A DNA stretch of 64,000 nt from Lelliottia nimipressuralis (GTDB taxonomy: Bacteria > Pseudomonadota > Gammaproteobacteria > Enterobacterales > Enterobacteriaceae), in the NCBI RefSeq assembly GCF_004115925.1, contig NZ_SDDX01000015.1, positions 179,895-243,894 on the forward strand, given 5' to 3'. The notes below the pieces were generated by a model, which saw only the letters and a list, made by a program, of their open reading frames with translations, did not search any database and was not told the DNA's origin. Made by a program: the position numbers and the translations under genes. Positions 54,524 to 64,000 of this stretch are shown here, piece after piece; the first letter of the stretch is position 1, and the number at the start of each line of letters is the position of its first letter.

Positions 54524-54662
54524 TTTTACAGAGCCAGCTTTCTGCCCTGATTTGAGTATTTCAAATTAAATTGAAAGACTTAGCCGTAAATGTCGCGCGG
54601 AATTTTGCTCCCTTCCCTGAAAAGGTTAAGCTAGGCGCAATTGAGATATGCAGGAGAGCATG

Positions 54663-55352
54663 ATGACGACCCCTTTGACATGGCATGACGTGCTGGCAGA
54701 TGAAAAGCAACAACCTTATTTTGTGAATACGCTCAGTACCGTCGCGCAGGAGCGGCAATCCGGTCAAACGATCTATCCTCCCCAGAAGGATGTGTTTAAC
54801 GCCTTTCGTTACACCGAACTGAATGATGTGAAAGTGGTCATTCTGGGTCAGGATCCCTACCACGGCCCTGGACAGGCGCACGGTCTGGCGTTTTCGGTTC
54901 GTCCTGGGATCGCAACACCCCCTTCCCTGCTGAATATGTATAAAGAGCTGGAAGGATCGATGCCAGGCTTTACCCGTCCGGCGCACGGTTATCTTGAAAG
55001 CTGGGCGCGTCAGGGCGTACTGCTGCTCAATACCGTGTTAACGGTTCGCGCGGGACAGGCTCACTCCCACGCCAGTCTTGGCTGGGAAACCTTTACGGAT
55101 AAAGTCATCAGCCTTATCAATGAACATTGTGAAGGCGTGGTGTTTTTACTGTGGGGCGCACATGCGCAGAAGAAAGGGGCAATTATCGATGCCCAGCGTC
55201 ATCATGTTCTGAAAGCGCCGCATCCCTCTCCACTGTCGGCTCACCGCGGATTTTTTGGCTGTAACCACTTTGTTCTGACCAATGAATGGCTGAAAAAACG
55301 CAATGAAGCGCCAATCGACTGGATGCCCGTGTTACCGGCTGAAAGCGAGTGA
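54663..55352 (+). CDS. ung: Uracil-DNA glycosylase
   Basis: A 229-residue repair enzyme that cuts uracil from DNA. Motifs: [18 protein letters not shown] (water-activating Asp) and [13 protein letters not shown] (His and Leu intercalation loop). Two more in-frame ATGs (54648, 54660) lie upstream; the one chosen has AGGAG at the best distance and gives the E. coli length. Confidence 0.96.
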   Translation: MTTPLTWHDVLADEKQQPYFVNTLSTVAQERQSGQTIYPPQKDVFNAFRYTELNDVKVVILGQDPYHGPGQAHGLAFSVRPGIATPPSLLNMYKELEGSMPGFTRPAHGYLESWARQGVLLLNTVLTVRAGQAHSHASLGWETFTDKVISLINEHCEGVVFLLWGAHAQKKGAIIDAQRHHVLKAPHPSPLSAHRGFFGCNHFVLTNEWLKKRNEAPIDWMPVLPAESE

Positions 55353-55364
55353 TTTTTCGGAAGG

Positions 55365-55403
55365 GATAAAAATAATTATGCCCGGCTATCACCGGGCATA
55401 ATT
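55365..55403 (-). terminator. Terminator of yfiF
   Basis: 12-base perfect stem AATTATGCCCGG / CCGGGCATAATT, followed on the minus strand by ATTTTTATCC. Confidence 0.75.
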
Positions 55404-55418
55404 GTAGACAACGCAATA

Positions 55419-56516
55419 TTATGCTTTGTTCTGACGCCACCATTCAGCCAGCAGGACGCCGGTTGCAACGGAAACGTTGAGGCTTTCTACTTTACCTGTT
55501 CCGTCGATTGAGACGCTCAGGTCGGCAGTAGAGAGCGCGGCATCGGACAGACCATCACGTTCCTGACCCAGTACCAATACCATTTTGCGCGGCAGCGTCG
55601 CTTTGAACAGCGGCGTACCTTTATGGCTGGAGGTGGTCACGATGGAGTAACCCGCCTGGCGGAACTCTTCGATGGCATCCAGAACGCTTTCGCCAGTAAT
55701 CGGCTGCACATGTTCCGCACCGCCTTCGGCTGTACGAATCGCGGCACCGGATTCGACAATCGCCGCATCCTGCAACAACACACCTTTCACGCCGAAATGG
55801 GCGCAGCTACGCATCATCGCCCCCAGGTTGTGCGGGTTGCCCACATCTTCCAGTGCCAGTACGCAGTCATCGGCATCAGCCTGGCTGACCCATTGCTGTA
55901 CAGTAGTGCCGTTACGTTTTTTGATCAGGAAGCAGACGCCGCCGTGATGCTCAGTACCGGATGCTTTGGTCAGCTCCGCGTCATCTACCACATGGTAGGC
56001 TTTGCGGTTTGCAGCCATCCAGCGCAGGGCCTCTTTGAAACGCGGCGTGACGCTCTGGATAAACCAGGCGCGAACGATGCATTCAGGACGGCTCTGGAAC
56101 AGGGCCTGACAGGCGTTTTCGCCATAGACTCGGGTCTCTTCTGCGCGTTGACGGCGCAGGACTTCCGGATCGATAAAGCTCTTACCACTGATTCCGCCGT
56201 GATCGGCTTTTGCCGGCGCTTCTTCACCCGGTGCACGGGAAACGGTGCGCCATGGGGATGCATCACGAGGGAAATCATCGCGTGGACGGTCATCGCGACG
56301 GCGATCGTCAAGCTTACGGTCATCACGTTTGCGGTCATCACCGCGGTTATTTCTGTCATCGCGGGCGGGGCGACGGCCACCGTCTGCACGAGATGGTCCC
56401 GGACGGCCCCCACCCTTTCCGGTACGCGGATTTTGGGTGCGTTTGTCAGAATCATCATCACTGCGGACATACATCACTTTGACCTTGCCGCTTTTATTCT
56501 TCAGTTCGTCGTTCAT
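55419..56516 (-). CDS. yfiF: SpoU-type RNA 2'-O-methyltransferase YfiF
   Basis: A 365-residue protein. The C-terminal half is a SPOUT methyltransferase ([42 protein letters not shown]). The middle has a SpoU substrate-binding domain. The N-terminal 100 residues are disordered and charged; residues about 52-85 contain several RDDR/RDD repeats, making the protein about 20 residues longer than E. coli YfiF. The exact RNA target is not established. Start [20 protein letters not shown] aligned with E. coli. Confidence 0.93.
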   Translation of the reverse strand: MNDELKNKSGKVKVMYVRSDDDSDKRTQNPRTGKGGGRPGPSRADGGRRPARDDRNNRGDDRKRDDRKLDDRRRDDRPRDDFPRDASPWRTVSRAPGEEAPAKADHGGISGKSFIDPEVLRRQRAEETRVYGENACQALFQSRPECIVRAWFIQSVTPRFKEALRWMAANRKAYHVVDDAELTKASGTEHHGGVCFLIKKRNGTTVQQWVSQADADDCVLALEDVGNPHNLGAMMRSCAHFGVKGVLLQDAAIVESGAAIRTAEGGAEHVQPITGESVLDAIEEFRQAGYSIVTTSSHKGTPLFKATLPRKMVLVLGQERDGLSDAALSTADLSVSIDGTGKVESLNVSVATGVLLAEWWRQNKA

Positions 56517-56722
56517 GCTTTTCTCCACCAGCGCTGCGCGAAGCGCGCAGATTACCCGATGTGTCAGCGCATAGCCATTATTTCATACAAAAGCCTGTGA
56601 CTATTGTTCCCATTGAATAAAACGCATTGTCGTTTCAAACAAGCTCAATGATAATATGTAACATATCAGAAACATTATCGGCACTTTGCCGCTTTGTCCC
56701 ACTGCTCTATCAGAGGTTAGTT

Positions 56723-57142
56723 ATGAATACCGTATGTGCCAACTGCCAGGCTCTCAATCGCATTCCGGATGACCGAATTGATGATGGAGCGAAATGCGGG
56801 CGTTGCGGTCATGAGCTTTTCGATGGCGACGTGATTAACGCAACCGGTGAAACCCTCGATAAATTACTGAAAGACGATCTGCCGGTAGTCGTGGACTTCT
56901 GGGCACCCTGGTGCGGCCCATGCCGTAACTTTGCGCCGATTTTTGAAGATGTCGCCGAAGAGCGCAGCGGTAAAATGCGCTTTGTGAAGGTCAATACAGA
57001 AGCGGAACGCGAGCTGAGTGCGCGATTCCGTATTCGCAGCATTCCCACCATCATGATTTTCAAAAAGGGTGAAGTCGTGGATATGCTCAACGGTGCCGTA
57101 CCAAAGGCACCTTTCGAAAGCTGGCTGAACGAAACGCTCTGA
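56723..57142 (+). CDS. trxC: Thioredoxin 2
   Basis: A 139-residue thioredoxin with an extra N-terminal zinc domain: CANC and CGRC (residues 4-7 and about 28-31). Active site WCGPC in [12 protein letters not shown]. It is the oxidative-stress-induced thioredoxin (OxyR-controlled in E. coli). The ATG with AGAGG upstream gives the E. coli N-terminus; 32 upstream in-frame codons are not conserved. Confidence 0.97.
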   Translation: MNTVCANCQALNRIPDDRIDDGAKCGRCGHELFDGDVINATGETLDKLLKDDLPVVVDFWAPWCGPCRNFAPIFEDVAEERSGKMRFVKVNTEAERELSARFRIRSIPTIMIFKKGEVVDMLNGAVPKAPFESWLNETL

Positions 57143-57148
57143 CAATCA

Positions 57149-57169
57149 CGGGGCACTGCTTGTGCCCCG
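57149..57169 (+). terminator. Possible terminator after trxC
   Basis: Stem CGGGGCAC / GTGCCCCG with TGCTT loop; only a weak T-rich tail follows, so termination may be partial. Confidence 0.45.
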
Positions 57170-57211
57170 CTGTTCCCTCTGCGAGAATGGCGTTTTTTCT
57201 GCGCCTCTTCC

Positions 57212-57910
57212 ATGACTGATAACGCCGTACTTCAATTGCGCGCCGAACGCCTGGCGCGTGCGACCCGCCCTTTTCTTGCCCGAGGCAACCGCATTCGTCG
57301 CTGCCAGCGCTGCCTGTTGCCGCTAAAACAGTGTCTGTGTGAGACGCTGGCTGCGAGCCACGCACAGAGCCGTTTCTGCCTGGTGATGTTTGACACCGAG
57401 CCGATGAAACCCAGCAATACCGGACGGTTAATCGCCGATATTCTGCCGAATACGGCCGCATTTCAGTGGTCCCGCACCGAGCCGCCGCAGGCACTGCTCG
57501 ATCTGGTCGCCAGTCCCGATTATCAACCCATGGTGGTGTTTCCCGCCTCCTATGCCGGTGAAAGCCGCAAGGTGATCGCCGCGCCGCCCACCGGCAAACC
57601 GCCGCTGTTTATTATGCTGGACGGTACCTGGACCGAAGCGCGAAAAATGTTCCGCAAAAGCCCGTATCTGGATGCACTGCCGGTGATCTCCGTCGATCTC
57701 TCCCGCGTGTCAGCCTATCGCCTGCGTGAAGCCCATGCCGAGGGACAATATTGTACGGCGGAGGTGGCTATCGCCCTGTTAGATCTGGCGAATGACACCG
57801 AGGCCGCCAGCGCCCTGGGCCGCCATTTTTCCTGTTTCCGCGAGCGTTACCTGGCAGGAAAACCCACACATCAGGCCAGCATCACAGCAGAAGAGCCGGA
57901 AAGCGTTTAA
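57212..57910 (+). CDS. tapT: tRNA-uridine 3-amino-3-carboxypropyltransferase TapT
   Basis: A 232-residue DTW-domain enzyme (formerly YfiP) that makes acp3U47 in tRNA using S-adenosylmethionine. The DTW signature is MLDGTWTEARKMF, followed by SVDLSRVSAYRLREA. Four N-terminal cysteines (CQRCLLPLKQCLC) likely bind zinc. It lies 35 bases before patZ. Confidence 0.94.
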   Translation: MTDNAVLQLRAERLARATRPFLARGNRIRRCQRCLLPLKQCLCETLAASHAQSRFCLVMFDTEPMKPSNTGRLIADILPNTAAFQWSRTEPPQALLDLVASPDYQPMVVFPASYAGESRKVIAAPPTGKPPLFIMLDGTWTEARKMFRKSPYLDALPVISVDLSRVSAYRLREAHAEGQYCTAEVAIALLDLANDTEAASALGRHFSCFRERYLAGKPTHQASITAEEPESV

Positions 57911-57945
57911 AATCATCAGGTCACTCGCGTTAACAGGAGACTTGT

Positions 57946-60609
57946 ATGAGCCAGCGAGGGCTAGAAGCGCTACTCCGCCCTAAATCCATCGCCGTGATCG
58001 GAGCCTCGATGAAGCCCGATCGCGCCGGATATTTAATGATGCGCAACCTGCTGGCCGGGGGCTTTAATGGCCCTGTCATGCCTGTCACTCCCGCTTATAA
58101 AGCCGTTCAGGGCGTCCTCGCCTGGCCGGACATACAGAGCCTGCCGTTTGTCCCCGATCTTGCCATCCTCTGTACGCACGCCAAACGCAATCTCGCTCTG
58201 CTCGACGCGCTGGGTGAGAAAGGTTGTAAAACCTGCATTATTCTCTCTTCGCCGCCAGAACAGCAGGCCGAACTGCTGGCCAGCGCGAGCCGGTACCAGA
58301 TGCGTTTGCTTGGTCCTAATAGTCTTGGATTGCTGGCGCCGTGGCAGGGGCTGAATGCCAGCTTTTCTCCTGTGCCGATTCGAAAAGGCAAACTGGCGTT
58401 TATCTCTCAGTCTGCCGCCGTGTCCAACACTATTCTTGACTGGGCGCAGCAGCGTGAAATGGGCTTTTCGTATTTCATCGCGCTGGGCGATAGCCTGGAT
58501 ATTGATGTCGACGAGCTGCTCGATTTCCTGGCGCGCGACAGTAAAACCAGCGCGATACTTCTCTATCTGGAGCACTTAACTGATGCCCGACGTTTTGTTT
58601 CTGCTGCGCGTAGCGCATCACGTAATAAACCGATTCTGGTGATCAAAAGTGGCCGTAGTCCCGCAGCGCAGAAATTATTGCACTCTCACTCAGGCATGGA
58701 CCCGGCCTGGGATGCGGCCATTCAGCGCGCTGGTTTGCTGCGCGTGCAGGATACGCACGAGCTTTTCTCGGCCGTAGAAACCCTGAGCCATATGCGCCCG
58801 CTGCGTGGCGAAAGGCTGATGATTTTAAGTAACGGTGCAGCCCCCGCAGCGCTCGCCCTCGATGAGCTGTGGTTGCGTAACGGGAAACTCGCCACCCTGA
58901 GCGATGAGACGATTCAGCGGCTTAAAGAAGCACTGCCTGCCAGCGTCACGCCGGGAAACCCGCTGGATCTGCGGGATGACGCCAGTAGCGAGCGCTATAT
59001 CAACGCGATCTCCCTGTTGCTGGATAGCCAGGATTTTGACGCGCTGATGGTGATTCATTCCCCCAGCGCCGTCGCCCCCGGTAGCCAAAGCGCACGCGCG
59101 CTGATTGATGCCGTCAAAAACCATCCACGTGGCAAATATGTCACGCTGTTAACCAACTGGTGCGGAGAATACTCCTCTCAGGAAGCGCGGCGTTTGTTCA
59201 GCGAGGCAGGACTGCCCACCTACCGCACGCCGGAAGGCACTATTACTGCGTTTATGCATATGGTGGAGTACCGCCGCAACCAAAAGCAACTGCGTGAAAC
59301 GCCCGCATTGCCCGGCAATCTGGCCGCCAATGCGACCGAAGCGCACAACCTGTTACGCCAGGCCATTGAGGACGGTGCGTCTTCTCTGGATACCCATGAA
59401 GTACGACCCATTCTGGATGCCTATGGTATGCAGACTTTACCCACCTGGATTGCGAGCGACAGCGCCGAGGCGGTGCATATTGCCGAGCAGATTGGTTATC
59501 CGGTGGCGTTAAAACTTCGTTCGCCGGATATTCCGCATAAGTCGGATGTGCAGGGGGTGATGCTTTATCTGCGCACAGCCGCAGAAGTTCAGCAGGCCGC
59601 CGAGGCGATTTTTGACCGCGTAAAAATGGCCTGGCCGCAGGCGCGAGTTCACGGGCTTCTGGTGCAGAGTATGGCGAATCGCGCCGGAGCGCAGGAATTA
59701 CGAGTCGTGGTTGAACACGATCCGGTTTTTGGCCCGTTGATTATGCTGGGTGAAGGCGGTGTTGAGTGGCGACCGGCAGAACAGGCCGTGGTTGCCCTGC
59801 CGCCGCTGAACATGAATCTGGCTCGCTATCTGGTGATTCAGGCCATTAAGAGCAAAAAGATCCGTGGTCGCAGCGCGCTCCAGCCTTTAGATATTATCGG
59901 GCTGAGCCAGTTTCTGGTCCAGGTCTCTAACCTGATCGTCGATTGTGCTGAGATTCAGCGGCTGGATATTCATCCGCTGCTGGCGTCGGGCAATGAATTT
60001 ATCGCCCTGGATGTCACATTGGATATTGCGCCCTTTACAGGTGATCGCGAAAGCAGACTGGCCATTCGCCCATACCCCTTGCAACTGGAAGAGTGGGTGG
60101 AGATGAAAAATGGCGAGCAGGTGCTGTTTCGCCCGATCCTGCCCGAGGATGAACCGCAGCTGCGAGCCTTTATCGCTCAGGTGACGAAAGAAGATTTGTA
60201 CTATCGCTACTTTAGCGAAATCAGCGAATTTACCCATGAAGATTTAGCCAATATGACCCAGATCGACTACGATCGGGAAATGGCGTTTGTTGCCGTTCGC
60301 CATCGTGATGAAGGCGATGAGATCCTGGGTGTCACGCGGGCAATTTCCGATCCTGACAACGTGGATGCCGAGTTTGCCGTGCTGGTCCGCTCCGATCTGA
60401 AAGGCCTTGGTCTCGGTCGGCGTTTGCTGGAAAAACTGATTGGCTATACCCGAGATCACGGTTTGCTCTGCCTGAATGGCATTACTATGCCGAATAACCG
60501 CGGCATGATTACCCTGGCGCGTAAACTCGGATTCGACGTAGATATTCAGCTGGATGAGGGAATTGTCGCCCTCTCGCTCCGCCTGGCATCGACGTCTGCT
60601 CAAGAGTAA
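57946..60609 (+). CDS. patZ: Protein lysine acetyltransferase PatZ (Pka/YfiQ)
   Basis: An 887-residue enzyme that acetylates lysines of metabolic enzymes such as acetyl-CoA synthetase. The first 700 residues resemble ADP-forming acyl-CoA synthetase (CoA-binding, e.g. SIAVIGASMKPDRAGY and LLGPNSLGLLAPWQG; ATP-grasp with LKLRSPDIPHKSDVQG) but are catalytically inactive in this family; the last 160 are a GNAT domain (DLKGLGLGRRLLEKLI). In E. coli it is under CRP control. Confidence 0.96.
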   Translation: MSQRGLEALLRPKSIAVIGASMKPDRAGYLMMRNLLAGGFNGPVMPVTPAYKAVQGVLAWPDIQSLPFVPDLAILCTHAKRNLALLDALGEKGCKTCIILSSPPEQQAELLASASRYQMRLLGPNSLGLLAPWQGLNASFSPVPIRKGKLAFISQSAAVSNTILDWAQQREMGFSYFIALGDSLDIDVDELLDFLARDSKTSAILLYLEHLTDARRFVSAARSASRNKPILVIKSGRSPAAQKLLHSHSGMDPAWDAAIQRAGLLRVQDTHELFSAVETLSHMRPLRGERLMILSNGAAPAALALDELWLRNGKLATLSDETIQRLKEALPASVTPGNPLDLRDDASSERYINAISLLLDSQDFDALMVIHSPSAVAPGSQSARALIDAVKNHPRGKYVTLLTNWCGEYSSQEARRLFSEAGLPTYRTPEGTITAFMHMVEYRRNQKQLRETPALPGNLAANATEAHNLLRQAIEDGASSLDTHEVRPILDAYGMQTLPTWIASDSAEAVHIAEQIGYPVALKLRSPDIPHKSDVQGVMLYLRTAAEVQQAAEAIFDRVKMAWPQARVHGLLVQSMANRAGAQELRVVVEHDPVFGPLIMLGEGGVEWRPAEQAVVALPPLNMNLARYLVIQAIKSKKIRGRSALQPLDIIGLSQFLVQVSNLIVDCAEIQRLDIHPLLASGNEFIALDVTLDIAPFTGDRESRLAIRPYPLQLEEWVEMKNGEQVLFRPILPEDEPQLRAFIAQVTKEDLYYRYFSEISEFTHEDLANMTQIDYDREMAFVAVRHRDEGDEILGVTRAISDPDNVDAEFAVLVRSDLKGLGLGRRLLEKLIGYTRDHGLLCLNGITMPNNRGMITLARKLGFDVDIQLDEGIVALSLRLASTSAQE

Positions 60610-60719
60610 GGTACTGGAAATGTTGACCACTTTCGTCAGTTCTGGTGGTATCATTGTCCGCTTATGTTGTCTGCAGATGCCAGATGACCCTTCAATGAAC
60701 AGAGAAGATACGCACTGTG

Positions 60720-62075
60720 ATGTTGTCAAAATTTAAGCGTAATAAACATCAACAACACCTTGCTCAACTACCGAAGATTTCTCAGTCAGTTGATGATGTC
60801 GAGTTCTTTTATGCTCCCGCCCATTTCAGGGAGACGCTTCTGGAAAAGATTGCGAGTGCCACGCAACGTATTTGCATTGTGGCGCTTTATCTCGAACAGG
60901 ATGAAGGTGGACGCGCGATTTTAAGCGCGGTCTATGAAGCTAAACGCCAGCGCCCGGAACTGGACGTTCGTATACTGGTTGACTGGCACCGTGCGCAGCG
61001 TGGACGAATTGGTGCTGCCGCATCCAACACCAATGCCGACTGGTACTGCCGTATGGCACAGGAAAACCCAGGCGTTGACGTCCGTGTGTATGGTGTTCCT
61101 GTCAATACGCGCGAAGCCCTGGGCGTTCTGCATTTCAAAGGATTCATCATTGATGACAGTGTGCTGTACAGCGGCGCCAGCCTCAATGACGTTTACCTGC
61201 ATCAGCTCGATAAGTATCGCTACGACCGCTACCACCTGATTCGCAATGCGCAGATGGCGGACATCATGTTTAACTGGGTCGATCAAAACCTGGTTCATGG
61301 TCGTGGCGTCAATCGTCTTGACGATCCGAATCGTCCAAAAAGCCCGGAAATTAAAAACGACATCCGCCTTTTCCGTCAGGAATTGCGCGATGCGGTTTAT
61401 CATTTCCAGGGGGACGCGAATAATGAACAGCTGTCCGTTACGCCGCTGGTCGGGCTAGGAAAATCCAGCCTGCTGAACAAGACCATCTATCATCTGATGC
61501 CGTGTACTGAGCAGAAGCTGACGATCTGTACGCCGTACTTCAACTTACCGGCAATCCTGGTGCGTAATATTATCCAGCTGCTGCGCGATGGTAAAAAAGT
61601 CGAAATCATCGTTGGGGATAAAACCGCAAACGACTTCTTTATTCCGGAAGATCAGCCGTTCAAAATTATCGGTGCGTTGCCCTATCTTTATGAAATCAAC
61701 CTGCGTCGCTTCCTGAGCCGCTTGCAGTATTACGTCAACACCGATCAACTGGTGGTGCGCCTCTGGAAAGACGAAGACAACAGCTATCATTTGAAGGGGA
61801 TGTGGGTTGATGATGACTGGATGCTGCTGACCGGGAACAACCTCAACCCGCGCGCCTGGCGCCTGGATCTGGAAAACGCCATTCTGATCCACGATCCGCG
61901 ACATGAGCTTTCAGCCCAGCGTGAACGTGAACTTGAGCTGATTCGTACCCATACGACTACCGTTCGCCATTACCGCGATCTGCAAAGTATTGCGGACTAC
62001 CCGGTGAAAGTGCGTAAGCTTATCCGCCGTTTACGCCGTATTCGTATTGACCGTCTGATTAGCCGCATTCTGTAA
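60720..62075 (+). CDS. pssA: CDP-diacylglycerol-serine O-phosphatidyltransferase
   Basis: A 451-residue phospholipase D-superfamily enzyme that makes phosphatidylserine, the precursor of phosphatidylethanolamine. Two HKD-type motifs: HFKGFIIDD and HLKGMWVDD. The enzyme associates peripherally with membranes and ribosomes through a basic C-terminus (RKLIRRLRRIRIDRLISRIL). ATG at 60720 gives the E. coli start; the GTG one codon earlier is less likely. Confidence 0.97.
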   Translation: MLSKFKRNKHQQHLAQLPKISQSVDDVEFFYAPAHFRETLLEKIASATQRICIVALYLEQDEGGRAILSAVYEAKRQRPELDVRILVDWHRAQRGRIGAAASNTNADWYCRMAQENPGVDVRVYGVPVNTREALGVLHFKGFIIDDSVLYSGASLNDVYLHQLDKYRYDRYHLIRNAQMADIMFNWVDQNLVHGRGVNRLDDPNRPKSPEIKNDIRLFRQELRDAVYHFQGDANNEQLSVTPLVGLGKSSLLNKTIYHLMPCTEQKLTICTPYFNLPAILVRNIIQLLRDGKKVEIIVGDKTANDFFIPEDQPFKIIGALPYLYEINLRRFLSRLQYYVNTDQLVVRLWKDEDNSYHLKGMWVDDDWMLLTGNNLNPRAWRLDLENAILIHDPRHELSAQRERELELIRTHTTTVRHYRDLQSIADYPVKVRKLIRRLRRIRIDRLISRIL

Positions 62076-62082
62076 CGACCAG

Positions 62083-62109
62083 GCCCTGTCAGTGACGGGG
62101 CTTTTTTTT
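62083..62109 (+). terminator. Terminator after pssA
   Basis: Stem GCCCTGTCA / TGACGGGGC followed by eight T. It ends about 11 bases before the yfiM ATG. Confidence 0.85.
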
Positions 62110-62119
62110 GGAGTCTGTT

Positions 62120-62443
62120 ATGCGCGTTTTGCTCCTGCTCATTTCTCTATTACTTTCAGGATGCAGTCATATGGCTAATGACAGCTGGCAGGGTCAGGAT
62201 AAAGCCCAGCACTTTATCGCGTCAGCGATGCTTTCCGCCGCCGGTAATGAATACGCGCAGCACCAGGGTGTGAGCCGCGATCGCAGCGCCGTTTACGGAT
62301 TCATGTTCTCCGTCAGTCTTGGCGCATCGAAAGAGTTATGGGACAGCTGCCCTGCAGGGAGCGGCTGGAGCTGGAAAGATTTTGCCTGGGATGTTGCCGG
62401 TGCCACCACCGGCTATGCGGTGTGGCAACTGGCACATTATTAA
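62120..62443 (+). CDS. yfiM: YfiM family lipoprotein
   Basis: A 107-residue lipoprotein with lipobox LLSGC (signal about 15 residues) and the E. coli-like segment [18 protein letters not shown]. The family is related to DUF2279; function unknown. ATG at 62120 has GGAG upstream; a TTG further upstream is in the terminator T-run. The end overlaps the convergent kgtP by four bases. Confidence 0.9.
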   Translation: MRVLLLLISLLLSGCSHMANDSWQGQDKAQHFIASAMLSAAGNEYAQHQGVSRDRSAVYGFMFSVSLGASKELWDSCPAGSGWSWKDFAWDVAGATTGYAVWQLAHY

Positions 62444-63735
62444 AGACGAATGCCTTTCCCTTTGCGGTGTAGCATCAGTGAGACAATAAACGCCAACGCC
62501 CCCATCACGGTGACATACCAGAAAAAGGTGTTTTCACTGCCTACCGATTTCAGTGTTAACGCGACATATTCTGCCGAACCGCCGAAGAGTGCATTAGCAA
62601 CCGCATACGACAATCCCACTCCCAGAGCGCGGACCTGAGCAGGGAACATTTCTGCTTTCAATATTCCGCTTATCGACGTGTAAAAACTCACGATAATCAT
62701 CGCCACCATCACAAGTGCGAAGGCTGCATAGGGAGATGATACATGTTGCAGCGCGGACAAGATTGGGACTGTACAAAGCGCGGATAACCCGCCAAAGATG
62801 AGCATGGATGTCCGCCGCCCGATTCTGTCTGACAGTGCACCAATCAATGGCTGAATCAGCATGAACACAAACAAAGCAGCCGTCATGACGATACTGGCCA
62901 CATTGGCATGCATCCCGGTGGTATTCACCAGGTACTTTTGCATATAAGTGGTGAACGTGTAGAAGCTCAGCGAACCGCCAGCGGTAAACCCTAACACCAT
63001 CACAAAGGCTTTTCGGTTGCGCCATAACCCTTTCAGCGAGCCTGCTTCTTTCAGTGCCCTCACCTCTTTTTGCGAGGTTTCATCAAGCTGTCGGCGCAGC
63101 CAAAGAGCCACGACCGCCAGAACCGCTCCCAGCGCAAAAGGTATGCGCCATCCCCAAGAATGTAATTGCTCATCCGTCAGCACCTGCTGCAGAACAACCA
63201 CCACTAAAATAGCCAGCAGCTGCCCGCCGATCAGTGTGACGTACTGGAAGGAGGCATAAAAACCTTTCCGCCCTTCCACAGCAACTTCACTCATGTAGGT
63301 AGCACTTGTACCGTATTCACCGCCGACGGAAAGGCCCTGGAACAATCGAGCCAGTAATAACAGCGCGGGTGCCCACGTCCCGATCGTGTCATATCCCGGC
63401 AGACAGGCAATCACCAGCGATCCGAGGCACATCATGCAGACAGAGATCAGCATTGAGGTTTTACGCCCTTGTCTGTCTGCAATTCGGCCAAACAGCCAGC
63501 CGCCAATTGGACGCATCAGAAATCCTGCAGCAAATACCCCTGCGGTTTGGAGCAACTGGGTAGTCGTGTTGCCGGACGGAAAAAAGATATGAGCAAAATA
63601 GAGGGAACAAAACGAGTAAACGTAGAAGTCGAACCATTCAACCAGGTTGCCGGATGACGCGCTGACAATCGCCCATACTCTGCGCCGGGTATCGCTGTCA
63701 GCCAGCGTCCCGTGCGATGTAATACCTTCGGTCAT
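62440..63735 (-). CDS. kgtP: Alpha-ketoglutarate permease
   Basis: A 431-residue MFS proton symporter for 2-oxoglutarate with 12 predicted spans. Sugar-transporter signatures [14 protein letters not shown] and [20 protein letters not shown] are clear. It matches E. coli KgtP along its length. A perfect CRP site 95-110 bases upstream fits carbon-catabolite control. Confidence 0.97.
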   Translation of the reverse strand: MTEGITSHGTLADSDTRRRVWAIVSASSGNLVEWFDFYVYSFCSLYFAHIFFPSGNTTTQLLQTAGVFAAGFLMRPIGGWLFGRIADRQGRKTSMLISVCMMCLGSLVIACLPGYDTIGTWAPALLLLARLFQGLSVGGEYGTSATYMSEVAVEGRKGFYASFQYVTLIGGQLLAILVVVVLQQVLTDEQLHSWGWRIPFALGAVLAVVALWLRRQLDETSQKEVRALKEAGSLKGLWRNRKAFVMVLGFTAGGSLSFYTFTTYMQKYLVNTTGMHANVASIVMTAALFVFMLIQPLIGALSDRIGRRTSMLIFGGLSALCTVPILSALQHVSSPYAAFALVMVAMIIVSFYTSISGILKAEMFPAQVRALGVGLSYAVANALFGGSAEYVALTLKSVGSENTFFWYVTVMGALAFIVSLMLHRKGKGIRL

Positions 63736-63829
63736 TTAAGTGTGCTCCTGCCATAAGACTTAAGCGTGTTGGACGCTAAGATCCAATCATTTAGTAAATG
63801 AAATGTTATATTTTTGTTATATTTAACAT

Positions 63830-63845
63830 TGTGATTTGAATCACA
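63830..63845. promoter_or_regulatory. CRP site of kgtP
   Basis: TGTGA-TTTGAA-TCACA, a perfect CRP palindrome, upstream of kgtP. The rest of 63736-63955 shows no gene. Confidence 0.8.
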
Positions 63846-63955
63846 CATTTACTTAGCAGGGTAATCGATTAGGAGGAATACCAGGAATGGAACTGAGTGG
63901 TGAGAAAGTTTCACGGAGGGAAACAGAGGAATAAACAAGAAAGGACAAAAACGCA

Positions 63956-63983
63956 AAGAGGCCATCCTTGCGGATGGCCTCTT
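63956..63983 (-). terminator. rrnB T2-like terminator at the right edge
   Basis: Perfect 12-base stem AAGAGGCCATCC / GGATGGCCTCTT with TTGC/GCAA loop, followed on the minus strand by TTTGCGTTTTT. The sequence closely resembles the second terminator of the rrnB operon, so an rRNA operon on the minus strand likely ends just beyond base 64000. Confidence 0.65.
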
Positions 63984-64000
63984 CACTTGTTTGATGCCTG

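Overview
The window is a stretch of chromosome from an enterobacterium of the Enterobacter / Lelliottia / Leclercia type. Almost every protein is close in sequence and length to its E. coli K-12 counterpart, and the gene order follows the E. coli segment from yfhM to kgtP. The differences from E. coli (a PTS/GH4 sugar locus around sseA, murQP between yfhH and pgpC, a NicO/DUF1007 pair beside csiE, and loss of the hca genes next to hcaT) point away from Escherichia. Genus assignment is inference. I see no prophage, insertion sequence, CRISPR array, tRNA or rRNA gene inside the window.

Left part (1-8400): the N-terminal half of the alpha-2-macroglobulin lipoprotein yfhM (minus strand, cut by the edge); then a plus-strand operon for a phosphorylated alpha-glucoside (PTS EIICB and GH4 6-phospho-alpha-glucosidase); then sseA, and an RpiR-type regulator overlapping sseA by one base; then sseB. 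8400-17500: pepB and the complete isc iron-sulfur operon on the minus strand (iscR-iscS-iscU-iscA-hscB-hscA-fdx-iscX), with a full-length ERIC element inside it between iscA and hscB, followed by trmJ and suhB. 17500-25900: the NicO/DUF1007 pair, csiE, hcaT without its catabolic partners, a frameshifted yphA, glyA, hmp and glnB. 

25900-40400: the glrK-qseG-glrR two-component operon, the small RNA GlmY with its sigma-54 promoter and GlrR sites, purL, mltF, tadA, pgpC, the murQP genes with divergent yfhH, and the ferredoxin yfhL. 40370-49700: a long minus-strand housekeeping block: rpoE-rseA-rseB-rseC, lepA-lepB, rnc-era-recO-pdxJ-acpS. 50100-64000: nadB, trmN, srmB, grcA, ung, yfiF, trxC, tapT, patZ, pssA, yfiM and kgtP. 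The last 45 bases hold a hairpin resembling the rrnB T2 terminator on the minus strand, suggesting that an rRNA operon lies just beyond the right edge, as rrnG does in E. coli.

Many regulatory sites can be read directly: IscR sites at iscR, PurR boxes at glyA and purL, an NsrR box at hmp, a NadR palindrome at nadB, tandem FNR boxes at grcA, a CRP box at kgtP, a sigma-E promoter at rpoE, an RNase III-type hairpin in the rnc leader, paired inverted repeats between murQ and yfhH, and an unassigned 26-base perfect palindrome before the sugar PTS gene. I found no clearly new multi-gene system. The best leads are the sugar locus wrapped around sseA, the ERIC element in the isc operon, the yphA frameshift, and the murQP-pgpC junction.
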